64,000 bases of DNA from Dactylorhiza incarnata (GCA_033032865.1 JAWHQI010000258.1:1922001-1986000); one strand, 5' to 3'. Positions 1 to 11,889 are shown, numbered from the stretch's first letter. Numbers and translations are program-made. Notes: a model not told the origin generated them from the letters alone.

Positions 1-263
1 AAGAAAAAGCCACCGGCGTGGTTGTGTTTCCATTACTATTACAATTATTTATTTATTTATTTAAGCATAAGTGTTAATATATATTTTTTAAAACATTTTA
101 AGTAAGATTAGTATATATTCTGCAAGTAATGTAATGACATATATATTTTATATTATCCCATGATTTCTCACCGATTCACCGTAGTTTTTAGATTGATTAA
201 ATCTAATTTATTTATTAATCATATTCGATTAATCAAATTCTATAATGTTTAAATTTTATAAAT
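1..263. other. AT-rich flank without gene
   Basis: This is AT-rich sequence outside the first solo LTR. I see no open frame, RNA gene or terminal repeat in it. The last five bases before position 269 are the left target duplication of the solo LTR. Confidence 0.6.
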
Positions 264-745
264 ATATTTGATGGGTACTCATAATAGAGCCTCATTTTTA
301 TAAGAATGCCTGGCGGAGATATTCATAAAAGGAAGTAAATATTTCCAAAGGTGACGATCGTTTCCAAAAGCGGACAGTTTCCAAAATCTCTCCTCCCCCA
401 ATTCGGCAGGAAAAGTAAGACGCACAAAGCCGCCGCAAACACGACAGAGACTCCCCCTCCCATCACGGGAGGAATCCCCGCCATCGCGCCGCGTCCCGAA
501 AGGGGCGCGGCCAAGTCGCGCCCCCGTAGGGTGCGGCCAAGCCGCACCCCACGCGGGGTGCGGCCAAGCCGCGCCCCGCACATGATCAGGACGGCCCTGA
601 TTTCTCCTTAGGGGTGCGGCTTACCGTTCCGCTTTTCACCCGGAGCACTTTGCGGCATGATCAGGACGGCCCCGCAGTTCGTCGCACGCTTGGAGCACTT
701 CAGCGCTAGCGCGCGCTCAGAACGTTTCTGAACACAGTCAGGAAG

Positions 746-868
746 CCTTCTCACTTTTTGTCTTTCCGGCTTCTTACTTTTTGTCTTTCCGGCGTCTCAC
801 TTTTTGTCTTTCCGGCGTCTCACTTTTTGTCTTTCCGACTTCTCACTTTCTGTCTTTCAGGTTTCTCA
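746..868 (+). repeat. ~25-bp tandem sub-repeats in solo LTR A
   Basis: About five tandem units built on cttctcactttttgtcttt plus a variable ccggc or cagg tail. They lie upstream of the LTR TATA box, in the presumed U3. The inverse copy at 37443-38614 lacks this array, so it arose after the two copies diverged or is polymorphic in the family. Confidence 0.8.
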
Positions 869-1052
869 CTTTTCAGGAACGGCCAGTCGCCTTTTTCACC
901 TCCAACGGAACTGCCCAAACTGCCCGAAGGGCAAGGTAGTCATTTACGAAAAATGGTGATCCGTGTGCCCCAAATCGGAAAATATGATTCGTCCACCAAG
1001 CATTTATGGAAACTACCAACGGCAAAATTACCGGACCGCCCCCGACCAAAGC

Positions 1053-1059
1053 TATAAAA
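1053..1059 (+). promoter_or_regulatory. TATA box of solo LTR A
   Basis: TATAAAA in the context gctataaaagg. The same box and surrounding sequence occur in the inverse copy (37899-37905, minus strand), which supports it as the conserved LTR promoter. Confidence 0.65.
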
Positions 1060-1192
1060 GGAGCCCCAGGGCTTCAGTTGAAAGGACCTTGACTTCTGGA
1101 CCCGGGAGAGCTCCTTGCAGACTTTTGCGGAATTCTCCTTCGGCGCTTGAAGATCTCCTTCGAGGACTTGAAGATCTTCATCATCCCGAAAG

Positions 1193-1450
1193 GCGACTAG
1201 CCTTCTCACTTTCGTTCTCCAGCATTCTCGGAAGGAAAAGGCGACCAGACTTCTCACTTTCGTTCTCCAGCATTCCCGGAAGGAAAAAGCGACCAACCTT
1301 CTCACTTTCGTTCTCCAGCATTCCCCGAAGGAAAAGGCGACCAGTCTTCTCACTTGCGTTCTCCAGCATTCTCAGAAGGAAAAGGCGACTAGCCTTCTCA
1401 CTTTTGTTCTCAGAAGGAAAATGCGACTAGCCTTCTCACTTTGGTTCTCA
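1193..1450 (+). repeat. ~48-bp tandem sub-repeats in solo LTR A
   Basis: About five tandem units, each with ttctcactttcgttctcc followed by an agcattctcggaaggaaaa-like block and gcgac. They lie just downstream of the TATA box, so a transcript starting there would carry them. They are absent from the inverse family member at 37443-38614. Confidence 0.8.
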
Positions 1451-2025
1451 GAAGGGAAAAAGACTTAGTTTTTCCGAGAGGTGATCTGTCACCCTCGGAG
1501 TTCTCTCTCTCTCTCCATCATTGTAACGAGCAGCGGCCTGTCGCGCTCGAGTTCTAGCGTCCAAATTGTAACCCCCCCAGGAGATAGTGAAGTTTGGTCG
1601 GCACAGCTCCGACCGCGTGGTTTTTTACCCTTTTCGGGTTTTTCACGTTAAAAAGTCCCAGCGTACTCGACAAATCTCTAATTGACTGTTTGCGCGCTTA
1701 GTTCGCTAACGAGCTAAGGTGGTTCAAGTGGACCGGTCTACCAAGAGCCCTAAGCGTTCCGCAACAATATTAAAAAAGTTTTTTGTACAACCCCCATATT
1801 TGCCGAGCGCATACAACGCAGCATGTACATGGTCGCAACGATGCAGATGACCATAACTGGGTAGAATGGCGACTCGGGCGTAGTCGGGAACGACCGCCCA
1901 AGGGCGTCCGAGATCGGCTAAGGCAAAATCACATCCGAACGGAAGGAAAGAAGGAATGGCGGAACGAGTAGTGAAGGCCCCCACTAGCCCGTGCAGGCGA
2001 GTGAGAGGGGAAGGGAGTGCAAGGT

Positions 2026-2226
2026 CCACTCGCCCACGCGGGAGAGTGGGGGGGGGGGGGGGGGGGAACGGCCCACTCGCCCACGCGTGCGAGTGGGGGG
2101 GACGACCCACTCGCCCGCTTGGGCGAGTGGGAGGCTGTCCACTCGCCCATGCGGGCGAGTGGGAGGACGCCCACTCGCCCGCTTGGGCGAGTGGGAGATT
2201 GTCCACTCGCCCGCGCAGGCGAGTGG
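2026..2226. repeat. Array of GC-rich perfect hairpins in the 5' LTR
   Basis: About five units of the form ccactcgccc-(4 nt)-gggcgagtgg, each a near-perfect inverted repeat. They are separated by short G-rich or pyrimidine spacers, including a run of 19 G at 2048-2066. The array lies upstream of the LTR TATA box, in U3. It is repeated with one extra unit in the 3' LTR. Confidence 0.88.
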
Positions 2227-2506
2227 AGAAGGGGTGAGCGCCCACTTACCCCCTCCGTCCCTCCTCTCTCCCTCTCCTGATGGCACAGGAGCCGCGTCCA
2301 CTTACCCTCTGCGTCCACTTGTCTTCTCCCCTGCTTCCGGGTGTTTTCTCCTCACCCCCCTCTTTTCCTGCCTAGTGGATTTCTCATCAGGGTCTGCGTT
2401 TAGCCTATTCAAACAGCGGAATTCCGCTATTGGTAGACCAGTTTGAGCTGCGGATAGTCATTCCAAAAGGCGGAATTACGCTATCCGCAGACCATTTCCA
2501 GAATTC

Positions 2507-2514
2507 TATAAATA
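2507..2514 (+). promoter_or_regulatory. TATA box of the 5' LTR
   Basis: TATAAATA in the context attctataaatagac. It is conserved in the 3' LTR (16297-16304) and in the related solo LTR at 19014 (19381-19388), which marks the U3/R border. Confidence 0.75.
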
Positions 2515-2932
2515 GACTCTCATGGGCACCTTGGGGAGGGTTGGCATCTCCTTACCCCCACCCCCCTTAGTGTGTTCGGTTAGCTAGTGACTCTGCCTTC
2601 CGTTCTCCAAGTCTTTCAGGCCAACGGTCAGGTGTTGCGAGTGCTCTCCAAGGTGCCCAGGCTCAGCATTGGCTTGGGAGGGGAAGATCTTCGAGTCTTT
2701 CGGGTTAGTGGCGGGACCTTCTCGTTGCAGCTCGCGGGGTATGTTTTCACCTGAATCCACCAACAGAGAGGTTCTTAGGCTCTAAGTGACTAGCCGTTCG
2801 ACTTTACCTGAGATAAGTAAGGGCAAGCTGCCTACCCCTATTTTCGAACGCTGAAGCCGGGAAACTGGTTTCAACATTTTGGTGCGGTGAGCGTGGAACG
2901 CAGCTTGTTCGGAAAAACCCCAAGTAGGTCGA

Positions 2933-3944
2933 ATGGCTGGAAGTGAAGAGCTAGAGAACCCACCCCCTCCCGGCGACTACGTAAGGAGAAGCGACTTCGA
3001 TGAGTTCAAGAAGGCGATCATGGATACCTTGCGCTCTGCACTCACCCCCACAGGCGAGTGCTCGACTCCGCCGGTACCTATCCTCACCTCACCTACTCTA
3101 GGTGAGACGGCACCAGCAGGGCGACTTGATAAGGAAGCGCGGGTGGAGGAGGATAGAACTCTTCAGGCGAGGGTGCTGTTTCCTAGCCCGGCGAGTGCTC
3201 TGCACCTAGGGGAGGAGGCACGGCGAGTGATGCCCATCCGCCAGGTGGGAAGGGGAAGCCCTTTCAGCGAGTTGATCCTGACCGCCCCGGTTCCGGAAGG
3301 GTTTAGGGAGCCGGTCATGTCCCACTACGCAGGCAAAGATGACCCTCAGGAGCACCTCCAGTGGTTTGAGGATGCCATGTCTATCAGGCAGGTGACCGAC
3401 GCCTTCAAGTGTAGGTTGTTCGCCATCTCCTTTCAGGAGAAAGCTAGAGATTGGTTCCATCAACTTCCTCCCGGATCCATCTATAGTTTCGAGGACTTGA
3501 AACGGAGTTTCCTGTTAAGGTTCTCTACGTCCAAAAAGAGGAGGAAGGGGGCGGAGGCCCTCTTCCTGATTAAGCAGAGGTCGGAAGAGTCGCTAGGAAG
3601 CTACGTGGATCGGTTCCAAAAAGAGGTCCTTCTCATCAATGAGGTCCCTGGACACACTTTGCAACTTGCGCTTACCCTCGGGTTGTGGCAGGGGTTGTTT
3701 CGCATGGGCTTGTCCCGGGACCCTCCTCTATCTTACGAGGAGTTAATGGAGCGGGCAGGACGGGAGATCGAAGTGGAGGCAACAAACCCGGAGTTCGCGG
3801 CCAAGATGGCTAAGTGGACGGAAGGCGGAGAGAAGTCAGGAGAGGCCCGACAGTCAGAGCTGAAGAAGGAGGAGCCGAGAAGGCAAGGCCCGCAAGGACC
3901 TCCTGGGGGGCAGGAGTCAGGGTGGAGACCCCAGCCACCGGTCA
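2933..3944 (+). pseudogene. gag, N-terminal part (interrupted)
   Basis: This encodes the structural Gag of the TAT-lineage element, which would form the cytoplasmic virus-like particle. The frame opens with an ATG 57 bp after the LTR and runs 337 codons up to the nested insertion; the stop just beyond lies inside that insertion. Residues about 105-300 carry the retrotransposon gag domain, with typical blocks such as SHYAGKDDPQEHLQWFEDAM, KARDWFHQLPPGSI and FSTSKKRRKGAEALFLIKQR. The C-terminal tail is basic and charged. The rest of Gag resumes at 9228, after the insertion. Confidence 0.9.
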
Positions 3945-6900
3945 TGTAAGACCCCTTTTTTTTTTGCAAAAACCACCGGGTCTTAGGCCCAGAACCGCCG
4001 TTTTGCGGTGACACCTTCACTCGGGAAGATCGCCACTACAAAACGCCGATTCTGCCGGCCAAAATCGATCACAAGAAAAGTTCATAAAAGAGAAGACAAG
4101 TCCACAGAATCACATGAATTATAAACCATAAAGGTAAATGTCCACAGCTAATAACTGATTAAAAGATAGCAAGGGTTACAATAATAAAAAGGACTCTTGC
4201 CCTGTACATCATCTCCTCACTACAAGATCACTCGCGGAAGCTAACTACTAATCACTCATAGATCCTGATTCCTGTGCTCCTGTACTAGACTGGCCCGCCT
4301 CCGTCTACTCCGGCCTCTGGTGTTGCTGCGTCTCCTCGAACCCTTAAAATGATATGGTCCACCGACCGTTAGTCAAAAGACTAAGCCTTATGTTCCCCAC
4401 CCCACCCCCAATGGCTCCTAGACACCGTGCGGGAGGATGAAGCGGAGGACATCAAGGGGTATAACAAAGAGCAGGTGACAGTGGTACATGAAATGTTTCT
4501 ACACTACACATGTGTTTATATAAAACTGAAGTAGTAAATGGGCATAGTAAGAGCAGGTGAAGAATAAGTAAAGTGCAATAAGTAAATACAATAGCAATAG
4601 AAAAGTAACCATTGATTTATGGGAATGCCCATACAAACCTATAAACCAAGGGGTCGTTTAGCAGGGCCTACCGTATAAGAAGTCCCATAACCGACTTATA
4701 CGTTAGGGGTAGGTTGAATGCAATGTTCATGCTATGACATGCAAGGTATGTTGTTATGCTATGTTCATACAAGTGCAACTCACTCACTACGACTCTATGC
4801 GCATAGACCTTTAGTTCCCCCTTTTTGGAGCGAGCTAGACTCCCAGGATACTCCCGTAGTGGCAAATGGAAGCGGTGGGTTGGGCCTCGCCCACCTCTAG
4901 GTTGGTATTCACACTACCTAACCTAGACCTATCGTACGCCTCTCGCAAAACCCGCGGAGCGTCTGCGTACTCTTGCTGACTGGACCGCCAGACTTTCAAG
5001 GCTGAGTGTAAATACCACACTTGCCGAGTCAACGTATTGACGTCGGTGTGAACGACCGTCCAATACCGAAGACCCACCACCTTCAATGCACATGCAACAT
5101 GTTCTACATCCTACCTCCGAGCCATAAGCTCCCCGGGCTAACCTGCCCGCCATCAAGCACCACTGAGTCACAAGCTCACCGGTCTTAGCAATCCGCTATC
5201 ACCACCACCGAGCCTACCGCTCGCAGCACCAAACCAACTAAACTCCCGAAACCACGGGGTGTGTTATTAGTTAATGTCTTATTCCTATAAATTAGGGTTC
5301 GTCTTGAACTTCCCGAGGGTTACCCTGTGAGGGGCTCGCTACAGTACTAGGAACTACCATGGGATGACACCCCAAAGTTTCCATTCCCAATACACTTAAT
5401 AATGTTGGTATCTACCCATAAGAAAACCCCCTTAATACTACTACCTGAATTAAACCTAAGGGCTTTGAGACACTAAAGGGAAAAGACGATCTTTCGTCAA
5501 TCCCAAGGCGACCTATCCCAAGGGTGGCACCCCACCATCCTAGGCCTCACCAAACCCTAAATACCTCCAGGGGCCCTCTCATAGCCATATAATCACCATT
5601 AAACTCTCACATCTCCAATCAATATACCCCAATTTGACCTATAAACCCAAAATTGCCAATTTGCTAAACGCAGACCATCCTTAATGTTTTGATGCTCATG
5701 AAGGGAGGTACACTAATTAGTCAACTCCATGACCCAACAATTTTACTGGGGGTCCATGCTACCTGTTTAAGATCAAACCCAGAGTTTCATAGTTTTCCCA
5801 TTATTATTAATATTTAAGACATTTTTCTAAAACACAATTTCCTAGGGTTTGAACTACAAGTATACTTTTCTGACTTCTAATGACTACCACAATTTTACAT
5901 AAATCAAGGGTACCAAGTAGTCAGTAGATATGAAAATTTAGGAAATGCCAGCAAGATTTATTATTTTTAAAAATTCCAATACCCATTTATTTCCAATCAT
6001 TTCCAAAGGGGGTACCCTCATATGAACTCCAAACCTTATGCAAATTTATACAGAGGTGACTCATACTAAAATATTCAGCCCTACCAAGTTTGACCATGTT
6101 CCATAAAGGTTACAATTGTAATTTCCACCAAGGATATATTTGCAATTAATTCCAAATTGAACTAGAGGTGCCAAAAATATCAATCCATAAATTATGAGAA
6201 AACTACTGTGGGTTTATAATGGTATGAAATGTCATCCAGCAAAGTTTAATGCAATTACAGTAAACTAACACCCTAAAATTGTTCATCCCAAAAATTGTCA
6301 ACAATATAAATAATTACAATTTGGACCTCCAAAAGTTTTCCAATGGTTCTAATAGAATCTCCAGGGGTTAATAACATCAAAACTAAGTTGGTGTCAGAAG
6401 ATGGTTAATCATTAAGTATTATTTCTTCCTAAATCCCAAAACCCTAAATATTTACAAATCTACCCAAGGATTTATTACCTAGGTTTGGCAACTCCAAACC
6501 CCACCAATTTCTCACAGTAGCATTCTCTGGTCACCAAGATCATTTCCCCAAAATTTCAAGTCAAACCATTAAGGTTTGACCCCTCTTCCTTCATTGGCCT
6601 CTAATTGCACCCCTTTAGGGTTTAACCTAGGGTTAGGGTCAAAACCTCTCCAAATCCACCCAAACTTCTTGTGAGGGTGTTATAACACTTATAGGACTCA
6701 GGGGAGTCCAATACACACCTCTCCAAGGACAAACTCTCCTATGTCCTTTACAACCCCAAATTCCACTCCATAGGGATCAACCCTATGGCCTTGAGCAAAT
6801 CAACTCTAATGCTCACAAAACTTCCTCATGGGGTCTCAAATTGATCCCACTGACCTTTCCAAGAAGACTCAAGCCTCTATGGACCTATTTGGCCATTGGA

Positions 6901-9222
6901 TCTCTACTTGGCTAAATGCACCCCAAGGTGCTCCAAACCCATGACCTAGGGCAATCCAACTCCCCATGGACCCATAACTCTCTTGGAGGTGATTTGGGTG
7001 ATATTAGGGCAGTGGCCAAAACCCCACTCCAATGGGAGGTGGTTTGACCATGAAAAATCCCAAATAGCCCTTATTCACAAATTTCCCCTAAATGGACAAA
7101 TCTTTGGCCTAATGATTACCTAATCAAATGAACTCCAAATGAGTTGAGATTTTAACCAGGGGTTTATCATGACCCTAATAACACCCCACCAAACTTTGGT
7201 GGTGATTGGAGGTCATTTGGCCCTCCAAATAATTTATGCAAGGATTATTAAATTTCTACAAAACTTTAGGGAAATGTTCTCCAAAAATTCTCATTTTTGG
7301 ATATGTTATAACCCTAGGTATGACTCACTACCAGTCCAAATTTCAAGTCATTTGGACTAGTGGTTTGGTGTGAGCACCCCTTCAAAGTTCAGTCAAACTT
7401 TGCACTAGAATGGGTGCTGAGGTCAAACCAGGACTCCAAATGGTGTGAACTCAATTTTGTATGGTTATGGGTCAAGGCCTACAACTTTCATGTTGGGCAC
7501 TTTTTCTGTAGAGGCCTCTAAGTATTTTCTATATTTAAACTTTGATTCAGCCCTTAAAAACACTACTAATAAGAATATTAATAACAAATAATATATCTAA
7601 ATCAATCATTACGGCGCAGATCCGACGGCTGCTGGCCATCGTCCCCGATAGCCTACAGCTGCGATTTCGCGCGCCTTGGCGATATGATCTTCGATTTCCC
7701 CGGCCACCTGAGCGCCGCCCCGGCCAATCAACGCCACCACCACCTCCGTTGAGGTGGTGGCCGGCGACGAGCGGTGCTTGATTGGCCGGAGGTGGCCGGA
7801 ATTGTGGATTCTGGGTGGAAGCCCAAACCCGATCTACGGATGGCTTGGCTGGCTCGATCCACGGCCTATTGGCCATGAATCGAGCCGACGATGAGTTAGA
7901 TCTACACCACTGAGGGAGGAGCAGAGAACCAGACCTGCACTTGGGGGTTTTGGTGCTCCGGCCGTCGACCACCATTGCTCCTCCTTGGAAAATTCGGCAC
8001 CTCCCAACTCCTTGCACAGATGACACATCTCTCTCAGGGAAGGGGGGGGGGGGGGGGGTTTCAACTCCTTGAACCATTCTAAAGCTAATGGAGGCCTCAA
8101 TTTAAAGGGAGGAGGGCTCCATTAAGAGGTCACCAAGTGACCCCTCCTCTCCCCCATGGCCGGCCACCCTAATGCATCCCCCCTGCCTTCAATTCCTCCA
8201 GAAAACTCCTGGAATTCCCTCCACATTCATCAGGGGAGATGAAGGGAGCCATCAATGGGGGTTCCAAGGAGTTTCACACCTTAAAGGCCATGAATACCAC
8301 CTTCTCTCTCCATTAAAATTGGGTTTTTCTCTCTCCTACTCACCATGGCCGATTTTCCTCTCTCTCCTGGGTTAATTATCAGTCTACTATGCTGGTCAAG
8401 TGGTCAATTTGGTCTTAGCCCAAAGGGATTGGGCTAGATTCAAGAGATTTGACCTAATTTGGGCAAATTTGACTTTTGGTTCAATTGACCAATTGGGTGA
8501 CCCTAGGATGGGGCTTTTGGGTCCATTGAATTCCAAATTAGGTGTAGAAACTATTGGTGGGGTCAATTTGGTCACATGAGTCTTAGTTGACCCAATTTAA
8601 GCTGATTTGACCAAAACAGGATAGATTGACTTTGGTCAAATTGGGCCCTAGGGTTGACCCAGTCATGGGGCTTTTTGGTCCACTGGGTCCCCTATGACAT
8701 GGTAACCCTAAGGGTAGGGTCAATTTAATATGGTGATTGTCAATTAGGGCACTTAGTGAAGAATTGCCATTTTGACTCGAAAAGGGCATTTTGGTCAATT
8801 TGCACCCCTGGGGGTCCCATGATGGGGCTTTTAGGTCTACTAGGTCTCTTATGATATTTTAGACCTAGATGTGAGGTCAATTTGGCATGGTGAAGGTTAA
8901 TTGGCTCTAATTAGGCCACTTTGACTAATTTGGGGTTATGGTTGACTTTGGTCAATTTGGCCTCTTTGGTTGACCCCAAAGTGCCCTTGGTGCCCTAAGG
9001 GGACCCCTAAAGGGTTAGGGATACTATGATAGGGTCAAATGGTCAAGTTGAGGCCCTAAAGTCCAACCCTAAGCTTAGTAATTGGAAATTGCTATTTGCA
9101 GTCCAAGGCACTTTCAACCCTAATCTTGCCTAAGTTAAAGGGATTTCTACACTACCAAGGCCTTGTCATGACCTTGTCAAGACAAATTCACCTGGGGGTC
9201 TAGCTGTCTGGGGGATGTTACA
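3945..9222 (+). mobile_element. Nested 5.3-kb LTR-type insertion, probably a giant solo LTR
   Basis: It begins TGTAAGACCCC and ends GGGATGTTACA, ends of the kind seen in large chromovirus (Tekay/Del-type) LTRs. A 5-bp duplication ggtca flanks it exactly (3940-3944 and 9223-9227), and it splits gag. I found no gag, pol or other recognisable protein and no internal repeat that would mark two separate LTRs. A solo LTR is therefore the simplest reading. A non-coding non-autonomous element is the alternative. The last 800 bp are rich in ggtcaatttgg-like words. A run of 17 G sits at 8042-8058. Confidence 0.75.
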
Positions 9223-9227
9223 GGTCA

Positions 9228-9584
9228 ACCGACCGGCGTGGAGGCCGGCCGTGGAGGCCGGCAGAAGGACCTTTCCAGGGCCAAGGAAGAGGCAATTTCC
9301 AGGGAGGTGACAACTACCAGGGGCAGAGGCCCCAACATGCGATGGCCGTAGGCCAAGGAAGGAGAGGGAGAAAAAACCACGGTGGCAGAGGCGGCGGAAG
9401 AGGAAGAGGTGGTAGGAGGGAGTCCCCCTTTTATGACTTCCATCAAGTGGAAGGTCATGCGACAGCTACTTGCCCCGAGTTTCTGGAGGTTAGGGAGGAA
9501 AGAGGACCCCCCACAGGGGAAGGGCTATTGCTGATAGGAGACGGAAGGGGAGAAGGAGAAGAAGAGAGAAGAGAAGAAGGATAG
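9228..9584 (+). pseudogene. gag, C-terminal part with zinc-knuckle remnant
   Basis: This continues Gag after the nested insertion. The protein-like frame is the one opening near 9264 and ending at a TAG at 9582-9584. It is Gln/Gly/Arg-rich and then reads YDFHQVEGHATATCPEF, a TAT-type zinc knuckle in which the first Cys is replaced by Tyr. A 13-bp direct duplication at 9238-9263 probably explains why this frame does not join directly to the upstream gag frame. Confidence 0.75.
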
Positions 9585-10294
9585 GAGGATCGGTGCGAAG
9601 ATCGGGCGGATGCGGGAGCACTGGGCCGGATTGGGGTAATCCACGGAGGGGTAGGAATTGAGGCCACCCGAAAGGGGAGCCTCCACGCTATCTACCGACG
9701 AGGCATCGCTTCCACTTCCCGAACCCCACCCCCAGGAGAAAAGATCACCTTCTCATCCAAGGATATGCCAGCGCACGATGATCCTTTCTGTGACGCCCTG
9801 GTGATCGAGGCTGCGGTGGAGAACTTCACGGTCTCCCGAATCCTGGTGGACAACGGGAGTTCGGTTAACGTGGTCTTCAAGAGTGCTTTCGACAAGATGA
9901 AGGTGGATCAGAAGAGGGTGGTCGCGTCAGATGGACCGCTTTTCGGTTTTTCGGGCGAGAGAAAAGAAGTTGAAGGGGGAGTCGAGCTCCTGGTCACCTT
10001 GGGGGGACATCAAAAAACTGCCGGTTCGTCATAGTAGACGCACCGAGCAGCTATAGCGCCATATTTGGGCGCCCCCTCATTAGTACCTTCAAGTGTGTGC
10101 CCTCCTCCTACCACCAATGCTTGAAGTACAGCATAGGAGGGTTGCAGATCCGAATCCGCGGAGACCCCAAGATAGCCCGCCAGTGCTACGTCACGGCCGT
10201 CAACGTCGTCACTTGGAAGGAAGATGCAGAGGGAGTGGAAAAGGCGATAGAGGCCTTGGCCGGGCTAAAGGTGGCGAAGGAGGTGAAGGGATAA
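9585..10294 (+). pseudogene. Retroviral-type aspartic protease, broken
   Basis: This would encode the protease that matures Gag. The catalytic motif reads ILVDNGSSVNVVF (about 9840-9880), where the usual DxGSS is DNGSS. The flap and C-terminal part (VDAPSSYSAIFGRPLISTFK, about 10030-10095) lie in another frame, so a frameshift and two stops near 10030 break the gene. The frame ends at 10294 (TAA at 10292-10294). A gag-stop-protease arrangement with no downstream polymerase fits a non-autonomous TAT element. Confidence 0.85.
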
Positions 10295-10490
10295 GAAGTC
10301 GTCAGCAACGAGGGCAGAAGGCCCGGAGCAGCGCAGGACGGCTGAGAAATGAGCAAGGAGGACCCCGAGAAGGTCCGGATGTGCGCCTCACCAAGGGCAG
10401 TTATCTTTTTCTTTATGTATCTGTAATGAACCTTGAACACCTTATCTTAATGAATTTGGTTTTGGCTAATGGAAGTGGCAATGTTTCATG

Positions 10491-11640
10491 AGGCCCCGAG
10501 AAGAGACTGCTGACCGGGCTTGTTCATGCCGGCAGAGCAGGAGAACTCACTCGGTGAGGCGAGGTGGTTCATATTGATTAAGGCCCCGAGAAGAGACCGC
10601 TGACCGGGCTTGTTCATGCCGGCAGGGCAGGAGAACTCACTCGGCGAGGCGAGGTGATTCATGTTGATTAAGGCCCCGAGAAGAGATCGCTGACCGGGCT
10701 TGTTCATGCCGGCAGGGCAGGAGAACTCACTCGGTGAGGCGAGGTGGTTCATATTGATTAAGGCCCCGAGAAGAGACCGCTGATCGGGCTTGTTCATGCC
10801 GGCAGGGCAGGAGAACTCACTCGGCGAGGCAAGGTGATTCATGTTGGTTAAGGCCCCGAGAAGAGACCGCTGACCGGGCTTGTTCATGCCGGCAGGGCAG
10901 GAGAACTCACTCGGCGAGGCAAGGCGATTCATGTTGGTTAAGGCCCCGAGAAGAGACCGCTGACCGGGCTTGTTCATGCCGGCAGGGCAGGAGAACTCAC
11001 TCGGTGAGGCGAGGTGGTTCATATTGATTAAGGCCCCGAGAAGAGACCGCTGACCGGGCTTGTTCATGCCGGCAGGGCAGGAGAACTCACTCGGTGAGGC
11101 GAGGTGGTTCATAATGATTAAGGCCCCGAGAAGAGACTGCTGACCGGGCTCGTTCATGCCGGCAGGGCAGGAGAACTCACTCGGCGAGGCGAGGTGATTC
11201 ATGTTGGTTAAGGCCCCGAGAAGAGACCGCTGACCGGGCTTGTTCATGCCGGCAGGGCAGGAGAACTCACTCAGTGAGGCGAGGTGGTTCATATTGATTA
11301 AGGCCCCGAGAAGAGACCGCTGACCGGGCTTGTTCATGCCGGCAGGGCAGGAGAACTTACTCGGCGAGGCGAGGTGGTTCATATTGATTAAGGCCCCGAG
11401 AAGAGACCGCTGACCGGGCTTGTTCATGCCGGCAGGGCAGGAGAACTCACTCGGTGAGGCGAGGCGGTTCATATTGGTTAAGGCCCCGAGAAGAGACCGC
11501 TGACCGGGCTTGTTCATGCCGGCAGGGCAGGAGAACTCACTCGGCGAGGCGAGATGTTCATATTGGTTAAGGCCCCGAGAATAGACCGTTAACCGGGCTT
11601 GTTCATGCCGGCAGAACGGGGGAATCCACCCGGAAAGGTA
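10491..11640. repeat. 90-bp tandem repeat array, 12 full copies plus a partial
   Basis: Units begin aggccccgagaagagac at 10491 and every 90 bp after, to 11481. A divergent partial unit begins at 11570. Copies differ at only a few positions, for example gaggtggttc versus gaggtgattc. Because 90 is a multiple of three, one minus-strand frame stays open for 343 codons (10486-11517) as a 30-residue repeat around MNKPGQRSLLGAL. I treat this as a consequence of the period and not as a gene. Tandem arrays between pol and the 3' LTR are known in TAT/Retand and Ogre elements. Confidence 0.95.
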
Positions 11641-11889
11641 GGCTATCTATTCATCTTTACCTAAAGGATCCCATGGCGGGGCAAAGCAACGGATCTCGCT
11701 CAAATAACAAAGATCATGTGCGAACCAAAGAAACAGTAAAAGAAAGGCCTTTATTACAAAAAAGGAAGATTACAAAGTTGAGATATCTCATCCCCCCGCT
11801 GACCCTTACATAAAAAAGAAATAAAAAGGGGACTGGCCTGCATAAGGGGGTAGATAGCAAACTAAAGCATAAGTAGGTCCTTTTGACTC

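Larger units (their letters stand above)
269..1766 (+). mobile_element. Solo LTR, family A (Ty3/Gypsy-like)
   Basis: It begins TGATGGGTAC and ends CCGCAACA, and is flanked by a perfect 5-bp duplication, atatt, at 264-268 and 1767-1771. No second LTR or internal region lies between these duplications, so this is a solo LTR left by LTR-LTR recombination. A related copy in inverse orientation lies at 37443-38614. The two share the TG-start block, the TATA region, a stretch around 1470-1545 (matching a gatctgtcaccctcgg-like motif) and the terminal block. The interior holds two sets of short tandem sub-repeats. No protein is encoded. Family assignment to Gypsy is inferred from length and structure only. 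Confidence 0.88.
1784..2876 (+). repeat. 5' LTR of the TAT-lineage element
   Basis: It starts TGTACAACCCCC and ends TTTCAACA, 1093 bp. It matches 15529-16662 along its whole length, with scattered substitutions and one fewer hairpin unit. The segment right after it (ttttggtgcggtgagcgtgg) is where the primer-binding site should be. It resembles the tttggcgccgtctgtggg type used by TAT elements more than the Met-tRNA type. Confidence 0.9.

Noticed and set aside
1929..2318. Overlapping Pro/Arg/Ser-rich frames on both strands in the LTR
   Set aside because: They are by-products of the GC-rich hairpin array; the same happens at 15643-16165.
10486..11517. 343-codon minus-strand open frame
   Set aside because: It is fully explained by the 90-bp period of the tandem array; no start context or domain supports a separate gene.
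10491..11640. Regular array resembling a CRISPR
   Set aside because: Whole 90-bp units repeat without unique spacers, in a plant retrotransposon.
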